Origin: Papilionanthe hookeriana x Papilionanthe teres
Lineage: Eukaryota > Streptophyta > Magnoliopsida > Asparagales > Orchidaceae
NCBI GenBank assembly: GCA_022702705.1
Contig: CM040429.1
Coordinates: 6,006,073 to 6,070,072 of the forward strand
DNA length: 64,000 bases
Direction of reading: 5' to 3'
A program made the translations under genes and the position numbers. The notes under the pieces were generated by a model. That model had not been told where the DNA came from. It did no database searches and saw only the letters and a list, made by a program, of their open reading frames with translations. Positions 1-12,100 of the stretch are shown piece after piece (within the stretch, counting starts at the first letter, position 1; each line of letters begins with the position of its first letter).

Positions 1-2213
1 AGAATTAGAAATTTATTGTCTTCTCTGCTTGCAGTTTAACTCTTGTGTTGTTTGGTTTAATAAAACAAAATAAATGGAAATTAAAAGTTTGAGATATTAG
101 CTATTCCCTTAAAACCTTTTTTTTTTTTTTTTGTATGTTCCTTTCCGAGCCCTCCCATGAACAATTGTCTTCTCCATTCTTGCATTCTGCTTGTCATCAT
201 AATGGCTGTCAGAAAACTCCGCATCTTCGGTCCTTCAAGTAGTTTGTGTTCGATTCATTTGTTAAATAAGCGAGCTAAAATAAGAACAATATTTTTTAGC
301 ACGATTTATAAACGAGCCAAATATAATCAAAATTTTTTTAGATTGTTTTTGGTTCATTTCAACTCGAATTATTTAGATAAAGAAATAAATAATAATATTA
401 TAGTATTTTTATACAAATTTTTTATGTTATATTTAAAAAAAAATTAAATTTTATTTATTTTAAAATCATTTGAGCTAGTTCCAAGAGCTGAAACAAATAA
501 ACAAATTCGAATCGAACTGAACATAAACATACAATTCACATGCAATTTCTATTTGAAATTGAAAAGAATGTCGAACGAGCTGAGCACGAGCAAGTACAGG
601 GCTCGCTCAAGCTTGAATCGTTTACAATCCCATCTCATTCATTCAAATCCTGCTTCCTTCTGCTTCTTACAGACGCCTTTGGCTCTGATCCATACAGATT
701 CTGCAAAGTTTTCCCTTAGACTGCTAAGAAAAATGTTCACTTTCAGTTTCAGTTAATCAAACATTTAGATTTAATTGGAACCATACATAACAAATAATGT
801 GTGATATTCTCCCCATTTTCTGAGAAACCAAATCTCTGTCTTATTTTCATTAGTTTTACTCCATTTAATTGGGATAACTTCACATATTGAAGCGAGCTCG
901 ATTCTGCTCGAATCTGAAATGCGCTGGCTGAAGTTGAGTTATTTGGGTCTGTTTCAGCTCGAAATCAGCTCGATCTAGCTAGAATTTGCAATTATTTATA
1001 TAAATTTTTTAAATAAAAATACTTTGAGTAAATCTCAAGCCAGTTCAAGCTGGTCCATCTATGGTTCTTTATCAGTTGGAAAAAATTTCAATCTAATGTT
1101 TCGGCTCATAGCTCGTCTCATTTATTTCTATCCGATCTCGATTCGAGCCAATATTCGAATCGATTTTCGTGCTTTTAACAACCTCCGGGCTAAATTCGCA
1201 ACCCTATATATAACAGTGTCATTATTAGGTTTTTTTTTTCTTAATTAGTTAGATGAATTGTTATAGATTAAAATGATGAATTGAAGTAAAATGCAGGAGA
1301 GCTGAGAGCCCAACTGGGTGCCAAATTGTGACATTGTTCTTCCACCTCTGAGCTATGGAACACATCAGAGTTATCATACTTTTCATGCAAATAAATTTTT
1401 CTGCCAAAAACACCATATTTTGCTTTGTATATTTGAGCCATCAAAGGCAATTGAATTATAAATGGGGACATTATAATGCTTTTTAGCATAAACTCATTTA
1501 CTCCTTAAAGGATGGCTTCTCATACTTATTAAGCTGTGTTTGAGAATTTTGTTTATTATTATTATTATTATTATTTTTTGTAATTTTATTTTACATATTG
1601 TCATATTTTTCTTAATATGTTCTCTTTTTTTTTTAATTAATATAATCTTCTTTTGAGAAATTTACATGCATACATACCCCACAATTCTTATGTATTTACA
1701 AATTTTGCCATTTGTTATGGTTTATTTTAATGAATGGAGAAACCAACACTTAGTATATTAAAAAAATGATTAGCAATTAACAATTCTTCTAATGTTATGC
1801 ACTTTATGATAAAAAAAATCTCTAATTATGAGGAAAAAAATAAATTTTGTAACTAAAATTATATAGCGGACTATTTCAACATGATTATACCTTATTATTT
1901 TTCATTTTTTTTAATTTTCACATAAAATTGTCTCATATGAACTTATATTCTCTATATGCATGAGCATCTTCTTAAAAGACTTGGACTTAATAAATATTTT
2001 AGCACATAATACAATTATTTATTAATTTTAATATTTAATTTAAAATAATATATTTAAGATGAAATTCTTTTTTTTTATTTAGTTTCATATTTGTATATGT
2101 TACTTTTTTTTTTCTTTGCTATTAAAACTGTGCACAACCAAAGTTATGCATTTAATTAGAGGACTTCAAATTTAAAACATATAATGGAAACACGAATACA
2201 CAAATAGAGGTGT
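1..2213. repeat. AT-rich intergenic DNA with decayed dispersed repeats
   Basis: No gene is recognisable. About 240-610 and 880-1200 hold decayed copies of sequences rich in GAGCTCGA, CGAGCC and TTCGAATCGA words, related to the CGAGCCGAACA repeat that is clearer at 2214, 3082 and 20424. A partial copy of the ATTTACATACATACCACA-type MITE lies near 1665-1720. The rest is AT-rich with TTA runs near 1555-1575. Short open frames here have no recognisable motif. Confidence 0.45.
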
Positions 2214-2771
2214 AGGGGTGTAAACGAGCCAAACACAAGCGAGCTCAGGCTCAGCTTGTGCTTGACTCGTTAAGAAATATCACTGTTCGTGTTTGGCTCG
2301 TTTATTTTTCGAGTACAAAAAGTGTGTTCGTGTTCGGTTCGTTTGCTTAGCGAGCCGAACACAAGTTGTTCGTGAACAAAGTATTATTTTGACAACTCTA
2401 ATCATGTAGCCGTAAAATGTTTAGTGTTGAGGCAAGATCCAAATCTTATTGTTTATATTAAAATATCATTTAAATATAGTTTAATATATTTTTATCCTAT
2501 TTTTTTATTTAAATAATTTTAATTGATTATAAATCGTGATAGCCTTGTAGTCAATTCATATATATATATATATATATATATATCGTATTTCGAGCCAAAA
2601 TGAGCTGAACATGAATGAACAAATCTTTGTTCGTGTTCGGTGAGTTTATATATCGAGTACAAAATAATTGTTCGTGTTTAACTCATTAACTTAGCAAACG
2701 AATCGAACATGAGCTTCTTAAATGAGTCGAACACGAGCTGTTCACGAACAACGAGCTGTTTTGACAACCCT
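2214..2771 (-). repeat. CGAGCCGAACA dispersed repeat, copy 1
   Basis: The copy starts with AGGGGTGTAAACGAGCC and ends with GCTGTTTTGACAACCCTA. Both flanks are rich in CGAGC/CGAACACGAG words, and the core is AT-rich (AATTTTAATTGATTATAA plus an AT run at 2559-2583). The copy at 20424 has the same parts in the opposite orientation, which defines the family ends. No coding capacity is seen. Confidence 0.7.
2559..2583. repeat. (AT)n microsatellite
   Basis: Alternating TA run inside the core of the CGAGCCGAACA repeat copy. Confidence 0.85.
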
Positions 2772-3081
2772 ATTGAGGTAGAATCAGGTTATGTTCAGAC
2801 GTAATTATCCCAAATAGAATTGACAATTTTTTTATATAGATTACAAAATTTAATATTTTTCCTCTGCTTGGTTTAGATAATTTAGTAATTTTGCTCACAT
2901 ATTTTTGGGATAATCCAAAATATTGATATTTACAAATTAAACACTCCGATTAATTTTTTTAACACCTAACTAATGTGCCTAAATCAAACTATTGATAATT
3001 TAATAAAAACGAAAAATATAGGTTGGTGTTTGCCATAAAATTTGATATTTGAATGAGAATTTGAAAAATGGATCAAAACTA

Positions 3082-3377
3082 GTGGTGTAAATGAGCCGAA
3101 TACGAGCGAGTTAGGCTCAGCTCGTGTTCAGCTTGTTTATATTTCGAGCCCAAAAAATGTGTTCGTGTTCGGCTCGTTTGCTTAGCGAGCCGAAACATGA
3201 GCTGTTCACGAACAAAGAGTCGGTTTAACAACCCTAATCACGTAACTATAAGATGTTAAGGGTTAGGGCAGGATTTAAGAATTATAATTTATATTAAAAC
3301 ATCATTTGAATCTAATTTAATAATTTTTATTCAATTTACTTAATTAATAATTTTAATTGATTATAATTTTTTTAAAT

Positions 3378-3424
<47 letters not shown>

Positions 3425-3543
3425 TGATGAATAATATTTCGAGTCAAAACGAGCCGAACAAGAACAAAGCTTTGTTCGTGTTCGACTCGTTAAGGCTCTT
3501 TAACTTAGAGAACGAGCCGAACACGAGCTGTTTTAACAGCCCT
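3082..3543 (-). repeat. CGAGCCGAACA dispersed repeat, copy 2
   Basis: Same structure and orientation as the copy at 2214. It opens with GTGGTGTAAATGAGCCGAA, has an AT core with TCAATTTACTTAATTAATAA and a long AT microsatellite, and closes with GAGCTGTTTTAACAGCCCTA. The two copies are only about 310 bp apart. Confidence 0.7.
3381..3419. repeat. (AT)n microsatellite
   Basis: Uninterrupted AT alternation in the core of the second CGAGCCGAACA repeat copy. Confidence 0.85.
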
Positions 3544-4010
3544 AGCCAAAACGGACGGTTGTTTTATAAATAGCATATTTCGGGTGGTCTGTATGTAGTT
3601 TTCCCTCTATTGTTTCTATAAAATAATACTGCTTTCTGCCGAACCTATTAAATTATAGTGTTTATATATCGCTTTAAATTTATATTAATTTAATCTAAAA
3701 AATATTTCGCATATTTAAGATCATAAATGATTTGGTCGGACCAGAGTTCAAATAAAAATAAAAATATAAATACTTTAATAACAAAAGATGGGGGGCACTT
3801 TTAGTCATAAAATATTCCTCATAATAATTATAAAATATTACCAATTTGACCCATAGATAATGATTTTTTAAAGTGCATATTATATATTATATATACATTT
3901 ATTATTTTTTTAAAGGAAAAATCAAAGCAAAAAAAAAAAAAAGAAACTAGAAGGAAAATATTGCGAAGGAGCCGCTAATGTTTAAATTAGCATATCACAT
4001 ATACGCTGGT
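3544..4010. other. AT-rich intergenic stretch, nothing recognised
   Basis: AT-rich sequence with A-runs and no open frame of note. It lies between a dispersed repeat and a short GC-rich island. Confidence 0.4.
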
Positions 4011-4063
4011 AGCGGGGCCCACTTGCCACGTGGCGCCCCGCCATTTGCATTCACATGCATGCA
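4011..4063. promoter_or_regulatory. promoter-like GC island with G-box, GGGCCCAC and RY motifs
   Basis: A GC-rich patch in AT-rich DNA. GGGCCCAC (TCP/site II type) lies at 4015-4022, the perfect palindrome GCCACGTGGC (G-box/ABRE core) at 4025-4034, and CATGCATGCA (RY type) at 4054-4063. GCGGGGC and GCGCCCCGC flank the G-box as an imperfect inverted repeat. No plausible coding region starts within about 2.5 kb on either side, so this may be a relic promoter, part of a transposon, or the promoter of a non-coding transcript. The motifs are seen; function is inferred. Confidence 0.35.
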
Positions 4064-4551
4064 GAGTCCGGATGCAATATTTTATCCATACAGAAGCTTA
4101 AATATTGTATCCGATATAATTCAAAAATAATTTTTTCTTAACTAATTATTTAAATATTTAAATTGGTTTAAATTTTAAATGCTTAATGGACAAAAATATG
4201 AAATACAGCCTGTTATTTTTAAAATTATTGAAGCTTTCAATATTTTTTATCTTTTATAATTGTAAATTTTAAATTATGATGTTTAAAATTACGATCGGTG
4301 ATTCCAAAAAAAATTACGATTTATTTTGAGACAAATGAAATATAAGAGCTGATTGATTTATTTTAGAAGTAAATATAAATTTATTTTAATCAGAATATTT
4401 AACCATTTTTTTTCTAATTTATATTTCAATTGGGGAGTTATTTTCTTGTGATAACGGACTATAGCATTGCACCACGAGGACATAACGTAATTAGAAATAA
4501 ATAATAATATCTTTATTAAAAGATTAATCAAAATGAGAATTAAAAATGTAC

Positions 4552-4625
<74 letters not shown>

Positions 4626-5085
4626 TCATTTATGATTCATGCTAGAAGATTCGGCAAGATAGCAATAATTATTTATCGTCTTAATTAATTTTATATGAAA
4701 AATCAGCACATAATTAGGTAATTAAAGAAAAGTAGACAATATGAGACATCTGGATATATGTGAAAAACCCTTGAAAAGAAAAAAAAAACTAAGGTGCTTA
4801 GCCCAATTAAAATAATCCATTATCAATGTTGAATACACTATATTCACTCCTCCTGTTAGGAAAGATGATATTACAAAGTTATATATCTGTTATCTGACTG
4901 TAGTTCTTGGCGACAACAGATTGATTGTAGTAGAAGAGTAGTCTGTCGTGAGTGTTGTAGGTGGTGATTGTAGCGCCACCATATCGAATAGGTCATTGTT
5001 GAGAATTGTAACAGTGGCTGGCCTAATTAGTTGTAGATGGTTGCTTCAAAAGTGTTGATTGTCCATTGAGGTTGAAGTATGGAGT
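4064..5085. other. intergenic DNA with long AT microsatellite
   Basis: No gene is recognised. A long AT run lies at 4557-4622. From about 4900 the base composition shifts to more G, with recurring GTTGTAG/GTAGG words that lead into a degenerate tandem array. Confidence 0.4.
4557..4622. repeat. (AT)n microsatellite, about 66 bp
   Basis: Nearly pure AT alternation, one of the longest in the window. Confidence 0.9.
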
Positions 5086-5340
5086 TGCATAAGTTGTGAA
5101 CCATGTAGGTCGTATAGGTCATAGTGAGGAGCCGCGATGACGTCTATATGCCGCAAGGGTTGGAGTCAAGAGTTGAACGAGTTGTAGACCACGTAGGCGC
5201 AGTTGGCCATGTAGACCGTAGTGTGAGTTGTAATAACGCTTGTAGTTGCAAAGACAAGAATTAGGAGTAATACAAGCTGTGCACCACATAAGTCGTCGTT
5301 GGTCGCGTAGGCTATAGTGATGAGTTATAATGACGTTCGT
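5086..5340. repeat. degenerate tandem repeat, about 90-95 bp period
   Basis: Three diverged units can be aligned, starting near 5092, 5181 and 5275. Each has a GTTGTGAACCATGTAGG-like head, then a GGTCATAGTGAG-like middle and a TAATGACGT-like tail. No coding potential is apparent on either strand. Confidence 0.5.
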
Positions 5341-6570
5341 AGGTCGCGACAGTAGAATTTGGGAGTTGAATGAGGGTATGCGAGGTGCATCTTTACCCTA
5401 ATTTGAGATGAACTACTAAACTCTCTCCGGTGAGCGTTGTTGCGCTGTCTTTAGGGTCAGCCCAGTGTTCAAGATGATGTGCTGCTTCATAGGTTATTTC
5501 GTAACTTTGCGATGTCAATTGTTGCTTCGCATGATGCTTCGTCGCAAGGAGTGGGCGTGACCAATGGTGATAAACGACGACCGACAACTAGTGGTCCATG
5601 ACAGTTGGTGGTTGCAGAAGTAGGAGGCAACTTTAGTTCCTTATAAAGCTTTTGTCTTTTCAGAATTCAAGCTCTCTCCCCCCTTCTTAAGAGGAGAGTA
5701 TGACTTCCAAGTTGCATTAATGAAAAGAATATTAACCATATTGATCGAATGGCCTGAACAAATTCTTTTGATCAAATAGTGTTTGATGGACATTTGAGTG
5801 TCTTACGATGTCGAAATTGAGTGATATTGAACTCGATCAAATTTTCTTGTCAAGATGCTCGATGCGATTACAAGCTTGTCAAATTCAACATCTATTGAAC
5901 CTTTCCAATATCTCCAAAAAGCTTCCAAAAGTGGCCTAATGGCTTTAACGGGATTTTATTTGGTTCATATTAAACCAATTTTGGTATCGTTGAGTCTGTC
6001 TCATTGAGTCGGCAGTTTGGCTGTACGTTGTATGAAATTAGAGCTTCCGATGAATTTTAATTAAAGTTTGAACATTTCTTATTATAAAAGTTACCTCAAA
6101 ATTCATGTATGATGATGAGAATTTGTTGATGACGTACCGATATAGATTTTTTCTATCACCTAAACTTTTTTCTATTTTATTATTTATCAATCACCGAAAC
6201 TTTGATATGTACATTTATAACATTAGTGTAAGAGAATTTGATCTTTTGCCCCTTTTGACATATAACTTTGCCCTTCGTTGCCCTAACCCCTACCACAGAA
6301 AGCCTTTTATATGTTGAGGGGGCAAACTGCCTCCTCCTCTCAAAATAGAAGCTGATTCTGCCCCCTGCTGTTAGCACGCTCTTGTTGTACAATATGTAAA
6401 TGTGAAAATTGATGTGTTACATATGAAAATACAGAAGACTCATGAGGTACGAAGGTTAATTTTCAACTTTTTATATTATGTGTTCAACTAATATTATTGA
6501 TCAGAATAGAAAGTAGTTCAACCAAAAAAATTAAATATATAAATTTTTTAAAGTGCCTTTATTAATGAGC
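5341..6570. other. unassigned intergenic stretch
   Basis: Moderate GC content as far as about 6050, then AT-rich. An open frame at 5393-5587 (-) has no recognisable motif and overlaps G/T-biased repeat-like sequence, so I do not call it. Around 6210-6400 there are GGGGCAAACTGCC-type and TGCCCC words that may belong to a small inverted-repeat element. No gene is supported. Confidence 0.3.
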
Positions 6571-6579
6571 TGAGGCGTC

Positions 6580-6743
6580 AAGAGTCGACTCTTAAAGCGG
6601 GTAACGGGTCACCCACAAACGTATCCATACCCGCTCGACACGAACCGGCGCCATTTATATGGAAGCTATTCACCTGTTCCCCAAAGGACGCTCAAGTTCA
6701 CCCGCCGAATAAACGAAAGCTCCGGCGAAGCAGAGCAGGCCAT
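6580..6743 (+). promoter_or_regulatory. core promoter and leader of the Cys-rich protein gene
   Basis: A perfect 14 bp palindrome (AAGAGTCGACTCTT) lies at 6580-6593, followed by GGGTAACGGGTCACCC at 6600-6615. A TATA-like TTTATAT sits at 6654-6660, about 85 bp before the ATG at 6744, which leaves room for a short leader. GC content rises sharply here. Motifs are seen; promoter function is inferred. Confidence 0.4.
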
Positions 6744-7178
6744 ATGCTCGCCGGAACCCCTAACCATACCATGCCGGAGAGAACGGCGGCTGCGGCGGCG
6801 GGGGCGGCGGGGGCTAAGAAGTGGCCCAAAAAGAGTACGCGATTGGCGGCGGCGGCGGCGGCGACTGGGGGCTCGGCGGCGGGATGCGCTGCGATGGCGT
6901 GTTGTTGTCCATGTTGTCTTCTCGGCTTGATCGTAATCACGGCTGCAAGGGTTCCGGCAGAGATCGGCCGCCGTGTTGTGAGGAAGAGGAAGCAACGGTT
7001 AGTTTCCAACCTGACGGGCTCGGGGCAGAAATGTGTGAATAGCGGAGCACCGGTTTCTATGACGGGGGTGAAGTGGCCGGGGAAGTCGCCGGCGGCGGAG
7101 GTGTTGGAGATGGAGGAAAAGATGTGGGCTGAGTTCGCTGGGACTGGGTTTTGGCGGAGTTCCTCAGGGAGAGAGTAA
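6744..7178 (+). CDS. small Cys-rich membrane-anchored plant protein of unknown function
   Basis: A single-exon ORF of 144 aa in a sharply GC-rich block. The N-terminus is Ala-rich and basic (residues 11-47). A Cys cluster, GCAAMACCCPCCLLGLIVI, at residues 47-65 runs into a hydrophobic stretch and then RVPAEIGRRVVRKRKQR (69-85). The C-terminus has EMEEKMWAEFAGTGFWRS (122-139). The order of Cys-rich CCCPC segment, hydrophobic segment, VPA, basic run and acidic MEKEMW...GFWRS tail is what I recall from a widespread uncharacterised angiosperm family, whose function is not known to me. The Cys cluster could be lipidated, or the protein could span a membrane once; this is inference. The codons for M1 and M10 are both plausible starts. 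The overlapping minus-strand frame is a GC-driven shadow. Confidence 0.72.
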   Translation: MLAGTPNHTMPERTAAAAAGAAGAKKWPKKSTRLAAAAAATGGSAAGCAAMACCCPCCLLGLIVITAARVPAEIGRRVVRKRKQRLVSNLTGSGQKCVNSGAPVSMTGVKWPGKSPAAEVLEMEEKMWAEFAGTGFWRSSSGRE

Positions 7179-7942
7179 GGAGATCTCTCGGTATCTGTGT
7201 TTTGTCGGCTCTGCTCAGAAAAGAAAAATGGCACCTTTTTTTGTAAGAGAAAAAAAAAAGCTTATTTTATTTTATTTTATTTTATGAGGTAAATCTGAAT
7301 TTATTAAATCTGATTGTTGAATGAATTTGAAGGATTTACAGCCAAAAACCGTATAAATTTGAAGATTGTTGAATTAATTCCTTCAGTTTTAAGAGTTTTA
7401 TTTTTATTTTCCAATCACTCAGTCACAAATATTAAATGTAAAGCCCAATTACTGTTTCATTTATTATAAAAATGTAGTATGACATAGTGTTAAGTTTTAA
7501 TATGATAAGTTTAACTGCCTTTTGAATTAATGAATTACTATTACTATATATATATATATAACAACAAAAACAGTAAAAGTGAAAGCCGCATTGCCCGAAG
7601 ACAAGATGATTATTTAGGAGATCTTTATATTTTTCTGCATTGTAACTTCTCGTAAAGATGCTTAGAGCACATTACTATTGTACAAAATCTTTTAGGCCCC
7701 AAAGTAATACAATCACATGATCAGGGTCAAAATTAAATCATATAAAATTTTATATTTTTTTCTTATAAAATTTAGATTATTTAATAATATTATCCAATAG
7801 TTAAAAAAATATATTTGAAGATTTTACTCCCACCTCCGCACGCGATCGTAATACAACTTTGGTTTAACAAACCGCATAAAAATAGTTATCAAGTAAATCA
7901 CCTTATAATTCGTCAAAAAAAAATACCATATTTATTATTAGT
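7179..7942. other. 3' flank of the Cys-rich gene and AT-rich intergenic DNA
   Basis: Contains the likely 3' untranslated region just after 7178, TTTTA repeats near 7263-7285 and a short TA run near 7542-7560. No further gene is seen. Confidence 0.4.
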
Positions 7943-8150
7943 AGGGGAATTTACATACATACCACCCAATTCATATGTATTTACATATCTAACACCTAAA
8001 CTTTGCTTTTCATATTTATACCAACTAAATCTTCTACATCACGTACAAATAACCATCATTTTAACTTGAAGTGCTTTGCATCTTTTCATATATTAGTTGT
8101 TATATATGTAAACACAGAAAATTGGGTGGTATTTATGTAAATCTCCCTTA
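7943..8150. mobile_element. palindromic MITE, copy A
   Basis: The left arm GAATTTACATACATACCACC...ATGTATTTACATATCTAACACC is mirrored by a right arm reading TTAGTTGTTATATATGTAAA...GGGTGGTATTTATGTAAATC. The long terminal inverted repeats, roughly 210 bp size and lack of an ORF fit a non-autonomous DNA transposon. It has many relatives in this window. Confidence 0.65.
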
Positions 8151-9119
8151 CTAGTAAAATCATATTTACTAATGAATTTAACATTTGAATTTATTAAAAA
8201 TACTCATCCAGCTGGTCAACTGAACTCAGCCCAACATATCAAAATTCAAAGCTACCCAAACTCAGCCCAACACTTAATACTATTACTAGTCATTTATGTG
8301 GGCTCATTAGTGATTGGATAGGTTTCTAATCCCATTATAAGCAACAAATGAGTAATGGACTGAAAAAGCAGAAATAAATAATCAAAATGCAAAAAAGACA
8401 AATAGTTTATAAGAATATAATATTATAGGTGGCTGAGGTGGATTTCATGGAGTATTAAATACCCTATGGAAGAGTTAATTAGGGTTGTCATGTGCCATGG
8501 AAAGGGTCATGAGCAATACTGAATAGGTTTATAATTTGTTCTCAAATGGTCAATTTTAACGAACCTTTGATATTGAAATTTAATAACAGACCACTTCATT
8601 AACAGCTTTTGTTCATTAGCTGTTAACTACAATATATTATTTTATTTTAAGAGATTGAATTCTTCTCACATTATGCTTTAAGGACAAATGGCATCTCAAA
8701 AAGCAGCTGGAAACAAAAATGATGCCATAAATAAAATAGATTATACTGTGGTCATGTAGTTCAATAAGTGCAATACAAAAACAATTAATCAAAATTTATA
8801 CTGCATTGCGCAAGACAAATGATAAGAGGCAGTTTGCTCGGCAGGCCGGCTGGGTGTTTTGGCGCCATGTTGATGTTGTGAGCCATAATACTTCTATTTG
8901 TGATATTGTGTCAGCAGAATAAATTACAAATAAAAACCGAGCAATAAAAGCGTACAAAATCAAATCTTCAAGAGACCAACTGGAGTATATACAAACAAAT
9001 CATCATAAGTGCAAAGAATATGAAGATGCACCTGGCGTTGGTGATGAAGAATAAAGGCACCGATTCACATAATCAACAGCAGCAGCTAGTTATGAATCAC
9101 TGATTCGCTCAATCTAAAA
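8151..9119. other. intergenic DNA including the 3' end of the GT29-like gene
   Basis: AT-rich sequence without an independent gene. The 3' untranslated region of the minus-strand gene that ends at 9120 must lie in the upper part; I could not fix its polyadenylation site. An AATAAA on the minus strand near 8643-8648 is one candidate. Confidence 0.35.
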
Positions 9120-12100
9120 TCATTCATGCTTGATGCAGACAAGATCATCCAATTTGTTGCCGTCCATCTTGTAAAGAGATACACCGTCCATTTGGAAGAA
9201 ATGTTCCTGAGCCTCTCTTCTGAGGCTCTCAAATGGCAGAATCTCCCACTTACTGTAATTTGAGTTCTTCCTCGTATGGCTCATGTGAGGAGATCCTGAA
9301 ACAAGACCGGCGCTATTTCTGCTTACAGTGCCCCAAACTTTGCAGTTTGTGAAAGGTCCGAGATCCAGGGATTGACCTGCCTGCAGCTTCTTCAAGCGAA
9401 GAGCGGCTCCATGAGCGAGCCGTATGTTCTCCTTGGTAGGCAAATCAGACCAATTTTGAGTCCTCTGGGCTCTCATGGGGGAATGGATCCTTATAACCTG
9501 CAGAAATTAGGAGGCTTGAGTTATAGTAGAGGGTTTGAGAGAAAAAGGTAGAGCCGTAACAGCAGGAATAAAGCTATGATTACACCAAGGCATTCCAGCA
9601 GCTGATAATAGGCCCTTCCCTGCAATGGATTATGCCCTTTTCTTGGAGATGAGAAGTAGCGCGTCCTGCCAACATGAATTGTTTATTTTATCATCATATC
9701 ATATCATATCATTTTTCAGCATTCATAAAATTAATTCCTATAAAGCACTTCTAGTTAAGCGAGCCGTTTGATCTAAACTTTTAATAATTAATATTTCACC
9801 AATCTTTCTGATTTTTACCACCGACATGGAAGAAGAAAGAAAATGAATCTCCAATTTAATCATATGCAAAAAAGTATAATAGCAAGGTTAAAAGAAGGGT
9901 GAATTGATGCATGGCAATTCTAGCTCAGCCCTTAGTCACAAGTCAATGTTTAAATGTCATTTGATATTTAGACATATTGTCAATTTTACATTTGTTTAAG
10001 ACTGGCTTTTTCATTTTTACTAAAAGTCCTATTACTATAACTATTACCCAAAGTTTTGTAGTTATGTCAGTTAAGTAAATATAATCTTCTTTCGGCATCT
10101 TCTCTAGGGATTGATTCTCTCATCTAGGGATTATCTCACGCTTTCTTTCAACCTCCTCTCACCCTTCCATTTAAAAAATAAATCCATCTAATCTCCTCAA
10201 TACCCTTTTTTCCTTTAGCTCAATGATTCTTCCCTCATATTGCATTCCCCCTTTATTCTATTCACTTTCTCTTTATCACTTTGGTATTCAAGCAAAGTTT
10301 CAAAATCCAGAATTTCCTGATTAAAAATTCTCTCCATTTAACCCCAAATTCAAGCTTGAGAACAAAATTAAATATTAAGTAATCAGTCCTTCAGCTGAAT
10401 CAGGTGATTCTAGCAGTATGCAAGAAAGACTTCCATATGTTTGAGAATTGATGAAAAAATATATATTTTTTAATTTTATATTCTTCTTAATTCTTAGTCA
10501 TACTCATACTCTATATTTTTAAGCTTATTTAACGTACTTATAGTTGTCTTTAGGTTAACTATGAATGCCATTTGAAATTCAGGAATTTTTTTGTCAATTT
10601 TAATGAATCCTGTTTCCTTAAATGGTGCCAAGAGTATTATAATAGGGTAAACTGAAGATGAAATAAAGAAAGATTCATTTTTCGCACTTCTAAATGGGTG
10701 GGTATTTATTCTTCCATCAAAGGTTCTCTTATGCTATCTTACTCCCCATCTTTTGCCTCCATTCTTTTAAACTATTCAATCAACTAATCTCTTCAATCCC
10801 ATTTCCATCTTTGGCTCCCTTGCCCTTATACACCAAATTCTTCCATCATTATGCTTTCCCGCTAGTTATCACCCATACTATTTACAATCAACGAGAATGA
10901 CACATGTAAACAGATTAAAGAATCGATGAAGCATAGGATACAGAATTTTAAAAATTATTAAGGAATATTGACATACAATGCTACTCAATTCCTATGTATT
11001 TACATATCTAACACCTAACTTCAATTTTTACATATATATATACCACCTTACCTATGCTTAAAAAAGTGTCTTCACTTTTTAAAAGTTAAAATGGTTGTAT
11101 TTTTGATGTGATATGAAATATTTGCGCCGTATAAATGCAAAAAAGCAAAATTTAGGTGATAAGATATATAAATACATACGAATTGGGTGGTCTGTATGTA
11201 AATACCCCAATTGTTAACTAACCATTCTGTATAACCGGGGTCCACAGTGAAGCCATATATGTCCACTATATCACACAAGGACAGTGCTAATTCTATAGAC
11301 TTCATTCCAGTTCCTTTGGCACCCCTTCGAAGCACTATTCCTTGGAAAAGATAAACTGGATTAGGAAGGCTCTGCATTATACAACAAGAGTTAATTTAGC
11401 AACTATAAAACAGACATATCTATAATTAAATCATACCCCCTTGCATCTTCTGTGATCATTAAATGTTTATAAAGTTTCAGCAGCGGTGAGAGAATGTATT
11501 GAGCAAGATGTATATTAGAAGAGTATTATCAACAGCACGAATATAAATGATAAAGAAAACTCTGCTAAGAATGTCACCTCTATCATAGCGTTGAAGTCTC
11601 TATGCGTCACACTTTTAATTATTAGCACCTCATCAGCTGCAAGAAATATATAAATATTTATGATATGAAAATTTGATCGCGTTGAGGTTTGAGAATATGA
11701 CATGAAACCTAATTCCAAAAGATGATAGGTTGAATTATTTCTATGTGAAAGGTCATCTGATAGAAAAAACACTTATCATTTCTTAAGTTGTATGTTGAAG
11801 GTGGTGAATGAATGGTTAACATATTATACTTATCAAAGAGCAGATAAAGAATATGTTTAATAAGGTGAACGGCATTACATCTACTAGGACTCTCCAAAAT
11901 TTTGACAGAGCCAATAAAGTGGTCACAGAAGAGCCCTGCAGAGTCGGCTACTGTTTTAGAATTATTTGAATGCACAATCCAGTTCATAAGATTTATAACT
12001 AAACAGAATCACAATAAGAGCATTGAAGCTTTGCTGATATTCAACTTCTATTAAAATTGGGCCATAAAAAAGAGAATATTCTGGCTCGAACCTGAAAAAA

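Noticed and set aside
157..447. Small frames at the left end of the window
   Set aside because: AT-rich, without motifs, inside decayed repeats.
6698..7234. 178-codon and 109-codon minus-strand frames over the Cys-rich gene
   Set aside because: They arise from the GC-rich codon pattern of the plus-strand gene; neither has a family motif, whereas the plus frame does.
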